Shown here in pieces: positions 44,926-53,221 of a stretch of DNA of 64,000 nt. The stretch spans positions 248,001-312,000 of the forward strand of contig CBDCUP010000021.1 of the NCBI GenBank assembly GCA_965222655.1. Reading direction: 5' to 3'. A program made the translations under genes and the position numbers. A model generated the notes under the pieces. It was given only the letters and a program-made list of their open reading frames with translations. It did no database searches and was not told where the DNA came from. How positions within the stretch are numbered: position 1 is the stretch's first letter; each line of letters opens with the position of its first letter. This stretch comes from CAUZIZ01 sp965222655 (GTDB lineage Bacteria > Acidobacteriota > UBA6911 > RPQK01 > JAJDTT01).

Positions 44926-46461
44926 ATGAAGGTCGCGAGATCTGGGTCGGTGGTTCTGATAGCTGTCCTGCTACTTTCGAGCGGGTCCCAGGCGGTCGGG
45001 GCTGAGAAGAAGAAGACAAGGGAGATCGGGTCTAGACGGGAGCTTTTCGTGGATCGCTTCCTGATAGACCGATTGGAAGGAGTCGATCTCAAGCTTCATG
45101 AGCCCATACCCGCCGGTGTGGCGATCAAGATCGACCGTCCCTGGGAGAGCCAGTTCAACTACGGTTACAAGCTCTTCAAGGAAGACGGGATATACCATCT
45201 CTACTACCTTGCTCGGAAGATCATCGGCGGAGAAAAGCGGTTCATTCGCTCTATCAGCTATGCCCGGAGCCAGGATGGAATCCACTGGGAAAAGCCCAAC
45301 CTGGGTCTGGTAGAGGTGGCCGGCAGTCGCGAAAACAACGTGGTAATGGACGGCAGGCTAGTGCCGTTCGTCGACAACCGTCCCGGCGTCCCGGCTGGTC
45401 GGCGGATCAAAGCAACCAGCTCGCACTATCGCAAGAGAGACAACTGGAAGAACGAACATCCGCTCGATGGCAAGATGTATGTGGACCTGTTCCTCTACGA
45501 CTCCACCGATGGAGTCACTTTCAAGAAGGTAAAAGAAGAGCCGGTCTTGATCACGACGCTGCCCAACGGCTTTGATGGAATCCAATCCATCTTCTGGTCG
45601 GAGACAGAAGGCAAGTACCTTCTCTACTTTCGCTACATGACCTCCAACGACGGGACCGGAAAGCGATCGGTGGCACGCAGTACTTCGAAAGATCTCCTTA
45701 GCTGGACCGATCCAGTCCCCATGGAGTACACGACGGGAGGTATTGTGCCTCCCGAGCATCTCTACGAGCACCAGACGGTCCCCTATTTCCGGGCCCCACA
45801 TATCTATGTAGCCACGCCTCCCCGCTTCATGAAGGGACGATCGGCTCTGCCCCTTGCCGTGGCCCGAGAGGCCGGGATCGTGGAGGATCCAACCTTCCCA
45901 GATCCAGATTGGCAGTTGAGAGACTGCTCCGACGCCGCTTTCATGACCTCCCGCGGAGGCACCCTCTACGACAGGACCTTCATGGGTGTCTTCGTGCGGC
46001 CGGGCCCGGATACGCTGAACTGGGTTTCGCGCACCAACTATCCCCTCCAGGGCGTCGTCCCTACGGGACCTTCTGAGATGTCCATCTATGTCGGGCGGCA
46101 CTATGGCCATCCCAGCTGGCACATCCAGCGGATGACGCTGCGACTCGACGGATTCGCTTCGGTGAACGCTCCCTATGCCGGCGGTCAGATGATCACGAAG
46201 CCCCTGAAATTCAAGGGCAGTCAGTTGGAGATCAACTACTCCACCTCGGCGGCTGGCGGGCTCAGGGTCGAGATCCAGGATGGAAAAGGTCAGCCGATTC
46301 CGGGTTTTTCATTGGAAGACTGTCCCGAGATCATCGGAGATGAGATTCGCCGGGTCGTGTCGTGGAACAGCGGCAGTGAGGTGGGCAGTCTGGCCGGTGA
46401 GACCATTCGCCTACGCTTTGTCATGCAGGATGCCGATCTCTACTCACTACGCTTTCAATAG
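44926..46461 (+). CDS. Secreted five-bladed-propeller glycosidase-like protein, paralogue 2
   Basis: The protein has 511 residues with a Sec signal (SVVLIAVLLLSSGSQAVGA). It begins REIGSRRELFVDRFLIDRL and has SYARSQDGIHWEKPNLGLVE, YFRAPHIYVATPPRF, GGQMITKPLKFKGSQLEINY and a C-terminal QDADLYSLRFQ. These match paralogues at 31311-32825 and 49253-50722 in order and spacing. It is closest to paralogue 3 by its N-terminal LKLHEPIPAGVAIKIDRPWE. It is presumably periplasmic or extracellular. The substrate is unknown. A pyrimidine-rich repeat follows its stop. Confidence 0.82.
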   Translation: MKVARSGSVVLIAVLLLSSGSQAVGAEKKKTREIGSRRELFVDRFLIDRLEGVDLKLHEPIPAGVAIKIDRPWESQFNYGYKLFKEDGIYHLYYLARKIIGGEKRFIRSISYARSQDGIHWEKPNLGLVEVAGSRENNVVMDGRLVPFVDNRPGVPAGRRIKATSSHYRKRDNWKNEHPLDGKMYVDLFLYDSTDGVTFKKVKEEPVLITTLPNGFDGIQSIFWSETEGKYLLYFRYMTSNDGTGKRSVARSTSKDLLSWTDPVPMEYTTGGIVPPEHLYEHQTVPYFRAPHIYVATPPRFMKGRSALPLAVAREAGIVEDPTFPDPDWQLRDCSDAAFMTSRGGTLYDRTFMGVFVRPGPDTLNWVSRTNYPLQGVVPTGPSEMSIYVGRHYGHPSWHIQRMTLRLDGFASVNAPYAGGQMITKPLKFKGSQLEINYSTSAAGGLRVEIQDGKGQPIPGFSLEDCPEIIGDEIRRVVSWNSGSEVGSLAGETIRLRFVMQDADLYSLRFQ

Positions 46462-46462
46462 C

Positions 46463-46607
46463 CTCCCAGTGTAGCGCCTTCGCCCGTGCCCCTGCGCGCC
46501 AAGAATCTTACGTTCTCTTGGGTCGGTAGCGTCTCCCGTCGAGAGGCTCGATGCAGGCGTATAGATGAGCTCAGGGCAAAGGCACGGGCAAGGGTGTGAA
46601 GACCCTT
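46463..46607. repeat. Pyrimidine-rich imperfect inverted repeat, copy 3
   Basis: GTAGCGCCTTCGCCCGTGCC at the left and GGGCAAAGGCACGGGCAAGG at the right can pair. The interior GAGCTCATCTATACGCCTGC (reverse strand) resembles the 16379 copy. It occupies the leader of the MATE gene, so it may affect its expression. Confidence 0.4.
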
Positions 46608-46617
46608 CGCTATCGAA

Positions 46618-47988
46618 ATGATAAGAAAAGAGATTCGACAGACCTTGAAGTTGGCCGGTCCCATCATCCTGGCCCAGCTCGCCCAGGTGTCCATGACCTT
46701 TGTGGACACCGTGATGGTAGGCTGGCTGGGTACACGCCAGCTGGCAGGAGTTGCGCTGGGCGGTGCCGTCCTCTTTCCCCTGGTTGTCGTCTCCCTAGGC
46801 ATCTTGATGGCAGTAGGTCCTATGGTCGCGCAGGGCCATGGGGGAGGCGATCGGAAGGCCATCAAGGGTGCCGTTCGGCAAGGATTGTGGTTGGCAACGT
46901 TGCTGGCAGTCGCAGCTACTCTGGCAGTGTGGCAGGGTTCCTGGCTCTTGCGTTGGTCGGGCCAGGAGGAGGAAATGATCGTTCTCGCAGAAGGCTATTT
47001 GCGTGCCATCATGTGGGGAGTTGCACCCCATCTGTGGTTTGCGGTTCTACGTTGTTTCATGGAGGGGCTCTCCCGGCCGCGCGTGGTCTTGGTCGTCACC
47101 GTAGGAGGTTTGCTGCTGAACGTAGCTGGCAACTACGTTTTGATGTACGGCAAGCTCGGATTTCCGGCGTTGGGATTGGTTGGTTGTGGATGGGCAAGCA
47201 CACTGGTCTATTGGACAATGTTCCTGGCCATGGTGTTCTTCGTCCGCAGGAGTGAGGGACTGAGGTCCTATCGGCTCTTGTCTCGCCTGAGCAGACCGGA
47301 TTGGCATCAGTTCTTGGAGGTCTTCCGAATCGGATGGCCGATTGGCGCGATGCTGGGGTTCGAAGTCGGCCTCTTCTCGGCAACGGCACTCTTGATGGGA
47401 CTGTTTGGGAAGACAGCACTCGCCGCCCATCAAATTGCCCTACAGTGCGCCGGTTACACCTATATGGTCCCACTTGGACTTTCTCTGGCAGTGTCGGTTC
47501 GCGTGGGACAGGCGATTGGCCGAAGGGACCTTGAGGGAGCACGGCGGGCAGGCCATGTCGGAATGGGTCTGGGGCCCAGCTTCATGGTTGTAGCTGCCCT
47601 CTGCTTCTGGCTTTTCCCCAGGAGCATCGTCTCACTATTCCTGGATACCAATAGTGTTGCCAACAACGAAGTCGTCCTCCATACCGTTGGGTTCCTGACC
47701 ATAGCTGCTATCTTCCAGGTGTTCGACGGTCTGCAGGCGACCGCGGCAGGGGCTCTGCGAGGACTGAAGGACACCCGGACTCCCATGATCGTGGCCCTGG
47801 TCGCCTACTGGATCGTGGGTCTGAGCAGCGGGTACCTCCTGGCTTTCCAGTTTGGCTGGCAGGGCACCGGACTCTGGTGGGGTCTGGTCCTGGGGCTCTC
47901 GACGGCGGCCTTGCTGCTGTTCTGGCGATTCAATAGTCAGGTCCGCGCCGCAATCGATCCAGGTCGTGATCCACACGCACCTCGATAG
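46618..47988 (+). CDS. MATE family multidrug/toxin efflux transporter
   Basis: The protein has 456 residues with 12 predicted TM segments in two six-helix halves. The N-terminal signature is IILAQLAQVSMTFVDTVMVG, and VTVGGLLLNVAGNYVLMYGK and GAALRGLKDTRTPM-like AAGALRGLKDTRTPMIV are typical of NorM-type MATE proteins. It exports organic cations using Na+ or H+ gradients. The leader contains a foldable repeat, so control at RNA level is possible but untested. Confidence 0.94.
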   Translation: MIRKEIRQTLKLAGPIILAQLAQVSMTFVDTVMVGWLGTRQLAGVALGGAVLFPLVVVSLGILMAVGPMVAQGHGGGDRKAIKGAVRQGLWLATLLAVAATLAVWQGSWLLRWSGQEEEMIVLAEGYLRAIMWGVAPHLWFAVLRCFMEGLSRPRVVLVVTVGGLLLNVAGNYVLMYGKLGFPALGLVGCGWASTLVYWTMFLAMVFFVRRSEGLRSYRLLSRLSRPDWHQFLEVFRIGWPIGAMLGFEVGLFSATALLMGLFGKTALAAHQIALQCAGYTYMVPLGLSLAVSVRVGQAIGRRDLEGARRAGHVGMGLGPSFMVVAALCFWLFPRSIVSLFLDTNSVANNEVVLHTVGFLTIAAIFQVFDGLQATAAGALRGLKDTRTPMIVALVAYWIVGLSSGYLLAFQFGWQGTGLWWGLVLGLSTAALLLFWRFNSQVRAAIDPGRDPHAPR

Positions 47989-48001
47989 CAGTGTGATCGT
48001 T

Positions 48002-48054
48002 GTAGGATGGGCACTCCTGCCCGTCGAGAACAACCGACGGGCAAGGCGTCCTAC
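48002..48054. repeat. Hairpin repeat A, copy 4 (short right arm)
   Basis: GTAGGATGGGCACTCCTGCC pairs with GGGCAAGGCGTCCTAC; the right arm is a few bases shorter than in other copies. It lies just after the MATE gene. Confidence 0.8.
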
Positions 48055-48091
48055 AACGATTTGGAGGATTGTCCGGTGAAGGTGCTGACCG

Positions 48092-49189
48092 CTAGGGCCG
48101 CAAGACTGAGTCGATGACCTTGTAGGCTGCCTCCCGCATTTCCTGGGGGAAGTCATGGCCGCAGTCGGGGTGCTTGATCGTCAGCTTGGTCTCTCCACCT
48201 AGAAGCTTGTAGATGGGTCGGGCTGCCGCGGCGCAGGCGTCGACGCTTTTCCACTGAAAGTTGCCGTCGCCCAGCGGCGCATTGACGAAAAGAGGACGGG
48301 GCGCCAGGGCTCCCAGGAGCTCCTGGAAGTCGAATGGGATCTTCTCCAGTTCCCCGCGATAATCGGCCATACGGGGCATGTATCGGATCTGGCACCATCC
48401 CTTGCCGAAATACCAGTTGTCTGGCTGGCCACTCTTGTAGTCCAGATAGGAATCAAATCCACAGCTGCTCGCCAGGACCGTGATCCGCTGTTCGAAAACC
48501 GCCGTATAGATTGCGTTGTGTCCGCCCAGAGAGTGTCCAATGGCAGCGAAGCCTCGTGAGTCGTCCACATAGGGCAGGGAAGCGAGAAGATCGAGACTTC
48601 GAGAGTTGTCCCAGATAGCCTTCATGCTTCCGCTGATGTAGCCGAGTTTGCCCAGCTTCGGCCAGTAGTTGGCCATCTGGGGGTAGGCTGGCGCGAGAGT
48701 GACGTAACCCCGCTCTGCCAATTCGGAAGCGTAGCTACGACCGGCTTTACCACCTAGACCGACGACCACTTTGTGTCCCACTTTCATGTCGGTGGGGTGC
48801 AGACATAGGACTGCCGGGGCCTTGTGTTTGCCGGACAACACCTCCTTGGGAATACACAGATAGGCGGGAGTGCGGGAACCGGGGTCCGATCGATACGTAA
48901 TCAGGCGACGGACGTAGTTGCCCAGGTCCACACTTTCCTCGACTTCTATCTGGAGAGGGACCCTGCGTTCGTCGGCCGGGAGCCTTCCCATGACGTCCTG
49001 CATCCTCTCCAGGATCTCCAGGCGCCGCTTTTGCCAATCCTGCTTGGTCTTGACCGGCCTGACCTGTCCGTTATCGTCGTGGTACTGGAGTAGATTATCG
49101 CGGTCCAGCCGGATGGAGGCACCGATGGCTGAGGGCGAACCGCCGAGGAGCAGTGTGAGGACCGTAAGAACGAGTCGACAAGAGGTCAT
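48092..49189 (-). CDS. Exported alpha/beta hydrolase (acetylxylan esterase/dienelactone-hydrolase-like)
   Basis: The protein has 365 residues with a Sec signal (LVLTVLTLLLGGSPSAIGA). PAYLCIPKEVLSG and AVLCLHPTD lead to the nucleophile in GFAAIGHSLGGHNAIY. The catalytic His is in HPDCGHDFPQEM, and the Asp is probably in NAPLGDGNFQW. The architecture matches AXE1-like carbohydrate esterases of polysaccharide-degrading bacteria. It presumably removes acyl groups from glycans in the periplasm. It lies 63 bp downstream of propeller paralogue 3 on the same strand. Confidence 0.88.
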   Translation of the reverse strand: MTSCRLVLTVLTLLLGGSPSAIGASIRLDRDNLLQYHDDNGQVRPVKTKQDWQKRRLEILERMQDVMGRLPADERRVPLQIEVEESVDLGNYVRRLITYRSDPGSRTPAYLCIPKEVLSGKHKAPAVLCLHPTDMKVGHKVVVGLGGKAGRSYASELAERGYVTLAPAYPQMANYWPKLGKLGYISGSMKAIWDNSRSLDLLASLPYVDDSRGFAAIGHSLGGHNAIYTAVFEQRITVLASSCGFDSYLDYKSGQPDNWYFGKGWCQIRYMPRMADYRGELEKIPFDFQELLGALAPRPLFVNAPLGDGNFQWKSVDACAAAARPIYKLLGGETKLTIKHPDCGHDFPQEMREAAYKVIDSVLRP

Positions 49190-49252
49190 ATCAACTCTGC
49201 AAAGTTATCGCTGCACAAACCCGGTGAATTTGCGATTGCGGCCGGGCCGAGG

Positions 49253-50722
49253 TTACTGGAACCGGATCGAATACAGATCCGCATCCTTCATGACGAAGCG
49301 GAGCCTTACCGGCTTGCCTGCCAGGTGTTTCAAGGGTTCCCGGTCGGTTTGCCCGCTAGGACGCGCCCACTCGACCGATTCCGCGATCTGGTCGCCGAAA
49401 ATGAGAGGGGAATCCGTCAGGGCGAATCCGGGTATGGGATTTCCGTGGATGTCTTGAATCTCGACTCGGATACTCCCCGCAGCGGATGTGGAGTAGTTCA
49501 GGACGAGGCCCCCCTTGTCGAAGGTGAGCACCTTGCTCACCATCTCGCCGCCCTGGTAGTCGGCGTGAAGGGAGACAAAGCCGTCGGTACGGAGCACCAT
49601 GCGCTCGAAGTGGACGGACGGAAAGTCCCGCTCCCGAAGCACGTAGATCGAGATTTCCTCTTCCGAAGTGGGTACAACACCCCAGGAGGCCAGGTTGGTT
49701 CGGTGCATCCAGGCTCGTCGCTGGCGTCCCGGGCGGATGAAGGACTCCATGAAACGCCGGTCCCAATGAACCCCGTCACGACTGCTCATGAAGACGGTGT
49801 CGGCGATTCCCGGCCAGGGAGACTCTTTGTTGAGGGTTTTCCAGGGCAGGAAACGACGGGGGAAGGCCACATAGATGTGGGGGGCGCGAAAATAGGGTGT
49901 GGACCCGTTGGTGTAGAGATGATCCGACTCGGCGTCACCGAACTCCCCCCACTCTCCCGGTGTCCACTTGCGGAAATCAGGGGAGGTGGCATGCTTGATG
50001 GTTCGGACGCCGTTGCGGAAGTCCCGATAGATGGACGCGTACCTGCCGCGCGTCGAGTCCCAGAAGGCTACATTCAAGGAGTCGAACTTGCCGTCGGTGA
50101 TGATGGGCTTCTTCTGGATCTTCTTCCAGTGAATGCCGTCGGCGGAGACAAAACCGTAAAGCACCGGCTCGTCGTTGAGGGAACCACTTCCCACCGCTTT
50201 GTAGCGCTCGGAGGACTTCGCCTTGGGGTTATCATCTCGAAAGGGCGCCAGGTTGTGGGATCCGTCACCCTCCAGAATGATGTTGTTTTCCTTGGATCCA
50301 TTGAATTCGACGATCCCCAGATTGGGTCTGGTCCAGCTGATCCCGTCGCGGCTTTCGACGTAGACTGCGTACTGAGGATGTTCCGGCTGGACCACCTCCC
50401 CTGGCTTCAAGAAGGAGGGAATGGTGTAGCCCTTGTGGCTGCTGCCACGGTAGTACATCCGGTAGCGATCCTGGTCCTTGATGACTACCTGGTAGTCGCA
50501 GGTCGCCCCTTCCCAGGGCTTGTCCAAGGTCAGTACCTTGCCGGCAGAACGAGGGTGGTGGAGCTTGAGCTCGAGCCCGTCCATGGACTCGATGAGGAAG
50601 TCGTCTACGAAGAGCTCGAGCCGGGTGCCCAGATTCAAAGCGGCGGGAGGGCCAGCGCTTTCGGCGGAAGCTGCAATTGGCGTGGTCAGGATAAGCAAAG
50701 CGTAAAGAAATCGTCTAGGCAC
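49253..50722 (-). CDS. Secreted five-bladed-propeller glycosidase-like protein, paralogue 3
   Basis: The protein has 489 residues with a signal peptide (FLYALLILTTPIAASAESA). It has LNLGTRLELFVDDFLIESMD, YRMYYRGSSHKG, AVYVESRDGISWTRPNLGIV, YFRAPHIYVAFPRRFLP, GGEMVSKVLTFDKGGLVLNY and the end KDADLYSIRFQ. These line up with the other two paralogues across the full length. It is followed by an esterase and preceded by an HpcH/HpaI aldolase, in line with glycan or sugar-acid use (inference). The long plus-strand frame antisense to it is a shadow. Confidence 0.83.
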   Translation of the reverse strand: MPRRFLYALLILTTPIAASAESAGPPAALNLGTRLELFVDDFLIESMDGLELKLHHPRSAGKVLTLDKPWEGATCDYQVVIKDQDRYRMYYRGSSHKGYTIPSFLKPGEVVQPEHPQYAVYVESRDGISWTRPNLGIVEFNGSKENNIILEGDGSHNLAPFRDDNPKAKSSERYKAVGSGSLNDEPVLYGFVSADGIHWKKIQKKPIITDGKFDSLNVAFWDSTRGRYASIYRDFRNGVRTIKHATSPDFRKWTPGEWGEFGDAESDHLYTNGSTPYFRAPHIYVAFPRRFLPWKTLNKESPWPGIADTVFMSSRDGVHWDRRFMESFIRPGRQRRAWMHRTNLASWGVVPTSEEEISIYVLRERDFPSVHFERMVLRTDGFVSLHADYQGGEMVSKVLTFDKGGLVLNYSTSAAGSIRVEIQDIHGNPIPGFALTDSPLIFGDQIAESVEWARPSGQTDREPLKHLAGKPVRLRFVMKDADLYSIRFQ

Positions 50723-50763
50723 GTTTGTTCTCCTTCTTCGGCAAGTCGATGTCCTTCGTCAGC

Positions 50764-51501
50764 TCACGCGGGGGCCATCTCGAGTAGGACCGTCACACCC
50801 ATATCGAGGTATTTCTGCCGCACGTCCGGGCTGCCACTGCGGTAGCAGACCGTGGTACCAGTGTCGCGGAGCTGTTCGACGGTGTGTTGAATGCAATCGT
50901 CACGGGTCTTGAAGGGGTGATGCGGGTGGGCCTCCAGACTAAGCGTCAGATCCATAGGCCCGAATGAAAGACAGTCGACCCCTGACTTGGCAAGCTGCCG
51001 GGCTGCCGTCACAGAGGCAATCGATTCGACCTGCATCCAGAGGACCCCGGTCTCTGCCCACCAACGGCGGTACTCCTGGTGATCGCCACTCGGATCCCAG
51101 TTGAGCCTGAAGCGGCCTCCCCAGCTCCGGACGCCCTGAGGCGCGTAGTAGAAGTTGGCGACACCCTCGTCGACGGTCGCCTCGGTTTCCACCTGCGGGA
51201 CCTCAATGCCAGCGAAGCCAAGGTCAAGCATGTTTCCGACCAGGTAGGTGTGACGGGTATGCTTGATCCTGAAAAGCGTGGGAAGGTCGAGCTCGGCGGC
51301 AAGTTCGCAGAAGGACAGCAATCTCTCTTCGCTGACGGGAGAGTGTTGGCCGTCCACCCAGACGTAGTCGTAGGGACCGCTATCGCGTAGGGCGGCTAAT
51401 CTGTCCTTGGGAATGTCCGCGGGCACCGTCACGCCGATAATCGTTTCTCGTGCGTTGATGCGCTTCTTGAGAGATATTGCCTGCTCGCTGAGGAATGGCA
51501 T
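50764..51501 (-). CDS. HpcH/HpaI aldolase (2-keto-3-deoxy acid aldolase) family protein
   Basis: The protein has 245 residues. A TIM-barrel class II aldolase: YVWVDGQHSPVSEERLLSF (Gln/His base region), TLFRIKHTRHTYLVGNMLD, and the metal-binding Glu in GFAGIEVPQVETEA. YYAPQGVRSWGGRF is the usual GxRGxG-like loop. It would cleave 2-keto-3-deoxy sugar acids into pyruvate and an aldehyde. The partner reaction, dehydration of aldonic or aldaric acids, could come from the enolase-superfamily enzyme at 34571. It is upstream of propeller paralogue 3. Confidence 0.88.
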   Translation of the reverse strand: MPFLSEQAISLKKRINARETIIGVTVPADIPKDRLAALRDSGPYDYVWVDGQHSPVSEERLLSFCELAAELDLPTLFRIKHTRHTYLVGNMLDLGFAGIEVPQVETEATVDEGVANFYYAPQGVRSWGGRFRLNWDPSGDHQEYRRWWAETGVLWMQVESIASVTAARQLAKSGVDCLSFGPMDLTLSLEAHPHHPFKTRDDCIQHTVEQLRDTGTTVCYRSGSPDVRQKYLDMGVTVLLEMAPA

Positions 51502-51549
51502 TCAGGTTCTCCTGATTAGGGGATGTCGCACGTTTTGGCCAGCGATGGA

Positions 51550-51768
51550 TCACCTGCCGGACTTGGTTCCTGTAGATTCTCTTTCGGCAATCAGTTGGCG
51601 CACCCTCGACAGGAGCTCTACGGGTATCTCCATTCTCGTATGCGTCGTCGCCTCATAGACCGATTCGTCTTCAGCTAACGCCTCGTCACCAGATTGGGAC
51701 TCGTAGTGATCAAGGACACGACGGACACGATCCTCATCCCATCCGGGTGGATAGTTGGGCTTTCTCAT
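51550..51768 (-). CDS. Putative antitoxin of a small two-gene module
   Basis: The protein has 72 residues. PPGWDEDRVRRVLDHYESQS is a small helical start, then an acidic stretch and EIPVELLSRVRQLIAERES. It overlaps the upstream toxin-like gene by 4 bp (ATGA), so the two are coupled. The arrangement, with the toxin-like gene first, matches BrnT/BrnA- or HigBA-like order. The family is commonly annotated only as hypothetical. Confidence 0.7.
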   Translation of the reverse strand: MRKPNYPPGWDEDRVRRVLDHYESQSGDEALAEDESVYEATTHTRMEIPVELLSRVRQLIAERESTGTKSGR

Positions 51769-52046
51769 GGCTTTTTCCTGAGTCTCCGACGAAGGGCAAT
51801 CTTTGCGTTTGAGCCGAGATCGTAGGCCGTGATCACGAACACCGAGTTTGGTTCAGTATCGGGAACATAGATCACCCGGAGATAGCGGCCCGAATGCGTT
51901 TGACCGATCGCCACCCGTGATCCTTCTCGGCCGGCTCGGTCCTCGAGTGGCCTCACCAGCGCTTCTTCAACCTCCTCTTCGTCGACCGCATGACGGTGAA
52001 TGTGCGGATGTCCGGTAGACGAGTCGACATAGAAGCGTAATCGCAC
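51765..52046 (-). CDS. DUF4258/BrnT-like small protein, putative toxin
   Basis: The protein has 93 residues. HPHIHRHAVDEEEVEEALVR, GQTHSGRYLRVIYVPDTEPN and VFVITAYDLGSNAKIALRRR follow the beta-alpha pattern of DUF4258/RelE-like small nucleases, with a basic C-terminus (RRRLRKKP). The next gene overlaps by 4 bp. Such pairs are usually toxin-antitoxin or restriction-linked. Toxicity is not shown by sequence. Confidence 0.75.
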   Translation of the reverse strand: MRLRFYVDSSTGHPHIHRHAVDEEEVEEALVRPLEDRAGREGSRVAIGQTHSGRYLRVIYVPDTEPNSVFVITAYDLGSNAKIALRRRLRKKP

Positions 52047-52163
52047 CTTATCATTCTAGCGTTTCTGTGCAAAGGGAAACGAACTGGCAACCGAACACGA
52101 GTGTCCGCAAAACCTGACTAGCCAGCTCTCGTGACTATCAGGCCGCGCCACAATTGCCAGCGG

Positions 52164-53165
52164 CTAGGGTTCAAAACCCGTTTGGCGGCGATGGTGTCCC
52201 TCCCGGGTATCATGATCGAGCCAGGGTTCGGATCCCAGTCGAACCGACCAGGCTGTTTCGGAACCTCCGATCGTGCTCGGAATGGAAGCGAATTTGACCT
52301 GCAGGAGGCTTCCGGCTGTTACCGGCTGGGGATCGCGCAAGGGTGCCAGGAACTGGCCCCAATGGGTTTCCGGTGCGTCGGGCGCGTTGGTGAGGACCAG
52401 GCCATCGCCGAAATCGGCCCAGAACCAGGAAGCGAGAGCATTTACGACAGCGTCACGATCGATGAGGAAGGTCAGATCCGCGGTCAAAGGTCGAGCTGCT
52501 TCTTCAAAGGGAAAGTCGACCATCTCAAGAATCCACATTTTAGCGGGTGCTGCCAGGAGCCCCTCGGGGGAAACCTCCTGCATCGAGGTCGGAAGATCCT
52601 CACCCAGGAGGCTCATATCCAGATCGTAGGGTCGATTCAGCCAGAAGCTTCTGTCCCAATGCAGTCCCTGGCTGGAAACGGGTGCCAGCCAGACCGTGAC
52701 CCGGTTCGGCAGCATCCGACCCTGAGGCTTCAGCCAGCGGTCTCGGGCTGTCAGGAGGGGAGCCAGGAGGTTCTCGTTGACCCCGTAGACACCGAGCCAC
52801 TCCGAGAGGATGACATCAACCTTCTCGGGAGGACTGACCTTCTCGATATCGTTCTGGATGATCTCAATGCGGTCGCTCAGTCCGTTTCGTTCCACCATCT
52901 GCGAGGCGAATTCTGCGGTATTGGTTCGTTCCACGGCATAAACGCGCTTGGCTCCGGCCTGGGCGGCAAACATACTGAGGACTCCGGTCCCTGCGCCCAT
53001 ATCGAGCACGACGTCTCCCGGCTTGACTGAGGAAAAGATTGCCTGCTGGTAGACCCGGGTCCGGGTCGCATCCCGCAACATCCTCCGGTGGACTTCCAGA
53101 TCTTCGTATTCCTCGAGGTCGTCCTTGCTTTTCTGCTGTTCGTCGGTCCTTTCGATGCTAGTCAT
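52164..53165 (-). CDS. Protein arginine methyltransferase (PRMT)-like SAM-dependent methyltransferase
   Basis: The protein has 333 residues. PRMT hallmarks in order: YEDLEVHRRMLRDATRTRVY with the helix that caps SAM, motif I VLDMGAGTGVLSMFAAQAGA, post-I RVYAVER, and the double-E loop SEWLGVYGVNE with Glu122 and Glu131 at the canonical nine-residue spacing. A beta-barrel region follows, with THWGQ (267-271), the THW loop. These residues clamp the guanidino group in eukaryotic PRMTs. Bacterial members are uncommon and their substrates unknown; glycine/sarcosine or other N-methylation is possible. It stands alone. Confidence 0.88.
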   Translation of the reverse strand: MTSIERTDEQQKSKDDLEEYEDLEVHRRMLRDATRTRVYQQAIFSSVKPGDVVLDMGAGTGVLSMFAAQAGAKRVYAVERTNTAEFASQMVERNGLSDRIEIIQNDIEKVSPPEKVDVILSEWLGVYGVNENLLAPLLTARDRWLKPQGRMLPNRVTVWLAPVSSQGLHWDRSFWLNRPYDLDMSLLGEDLPTSMQEVSPEGLLAAPAKMWILEMVDFPFEEAARPLTADLTFLIDRDAVVNALASWFWADFGDGLVLTNAPDAPETHWGQFLAPLRDPQPVTAGSLLQVKFASIPSTIGGSETAWSVRLGSEPWLDHDTREGHHRRQTGFEP

Positions 53166-53221
53166 TCTGGACCCACGCGCTGCCGGTTACGGTTGTGTTG
53201 AAGAGTGGATTTTTCACGAGA

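Noticed and set aside
49325..50845. 506-codon plus-strand frame antisense to propeller paralogue 3
   Set aside because: The minus strand has a signal peptide and matches two paralogues in full. The plus-strand product has no recognisable pattern.
52164..52185. A tRNA-like GGTTCAAAACC near 52170
   Set aside because: It is the coding end of the methyltransferase gene and no cloverleaf can be drawn around it.
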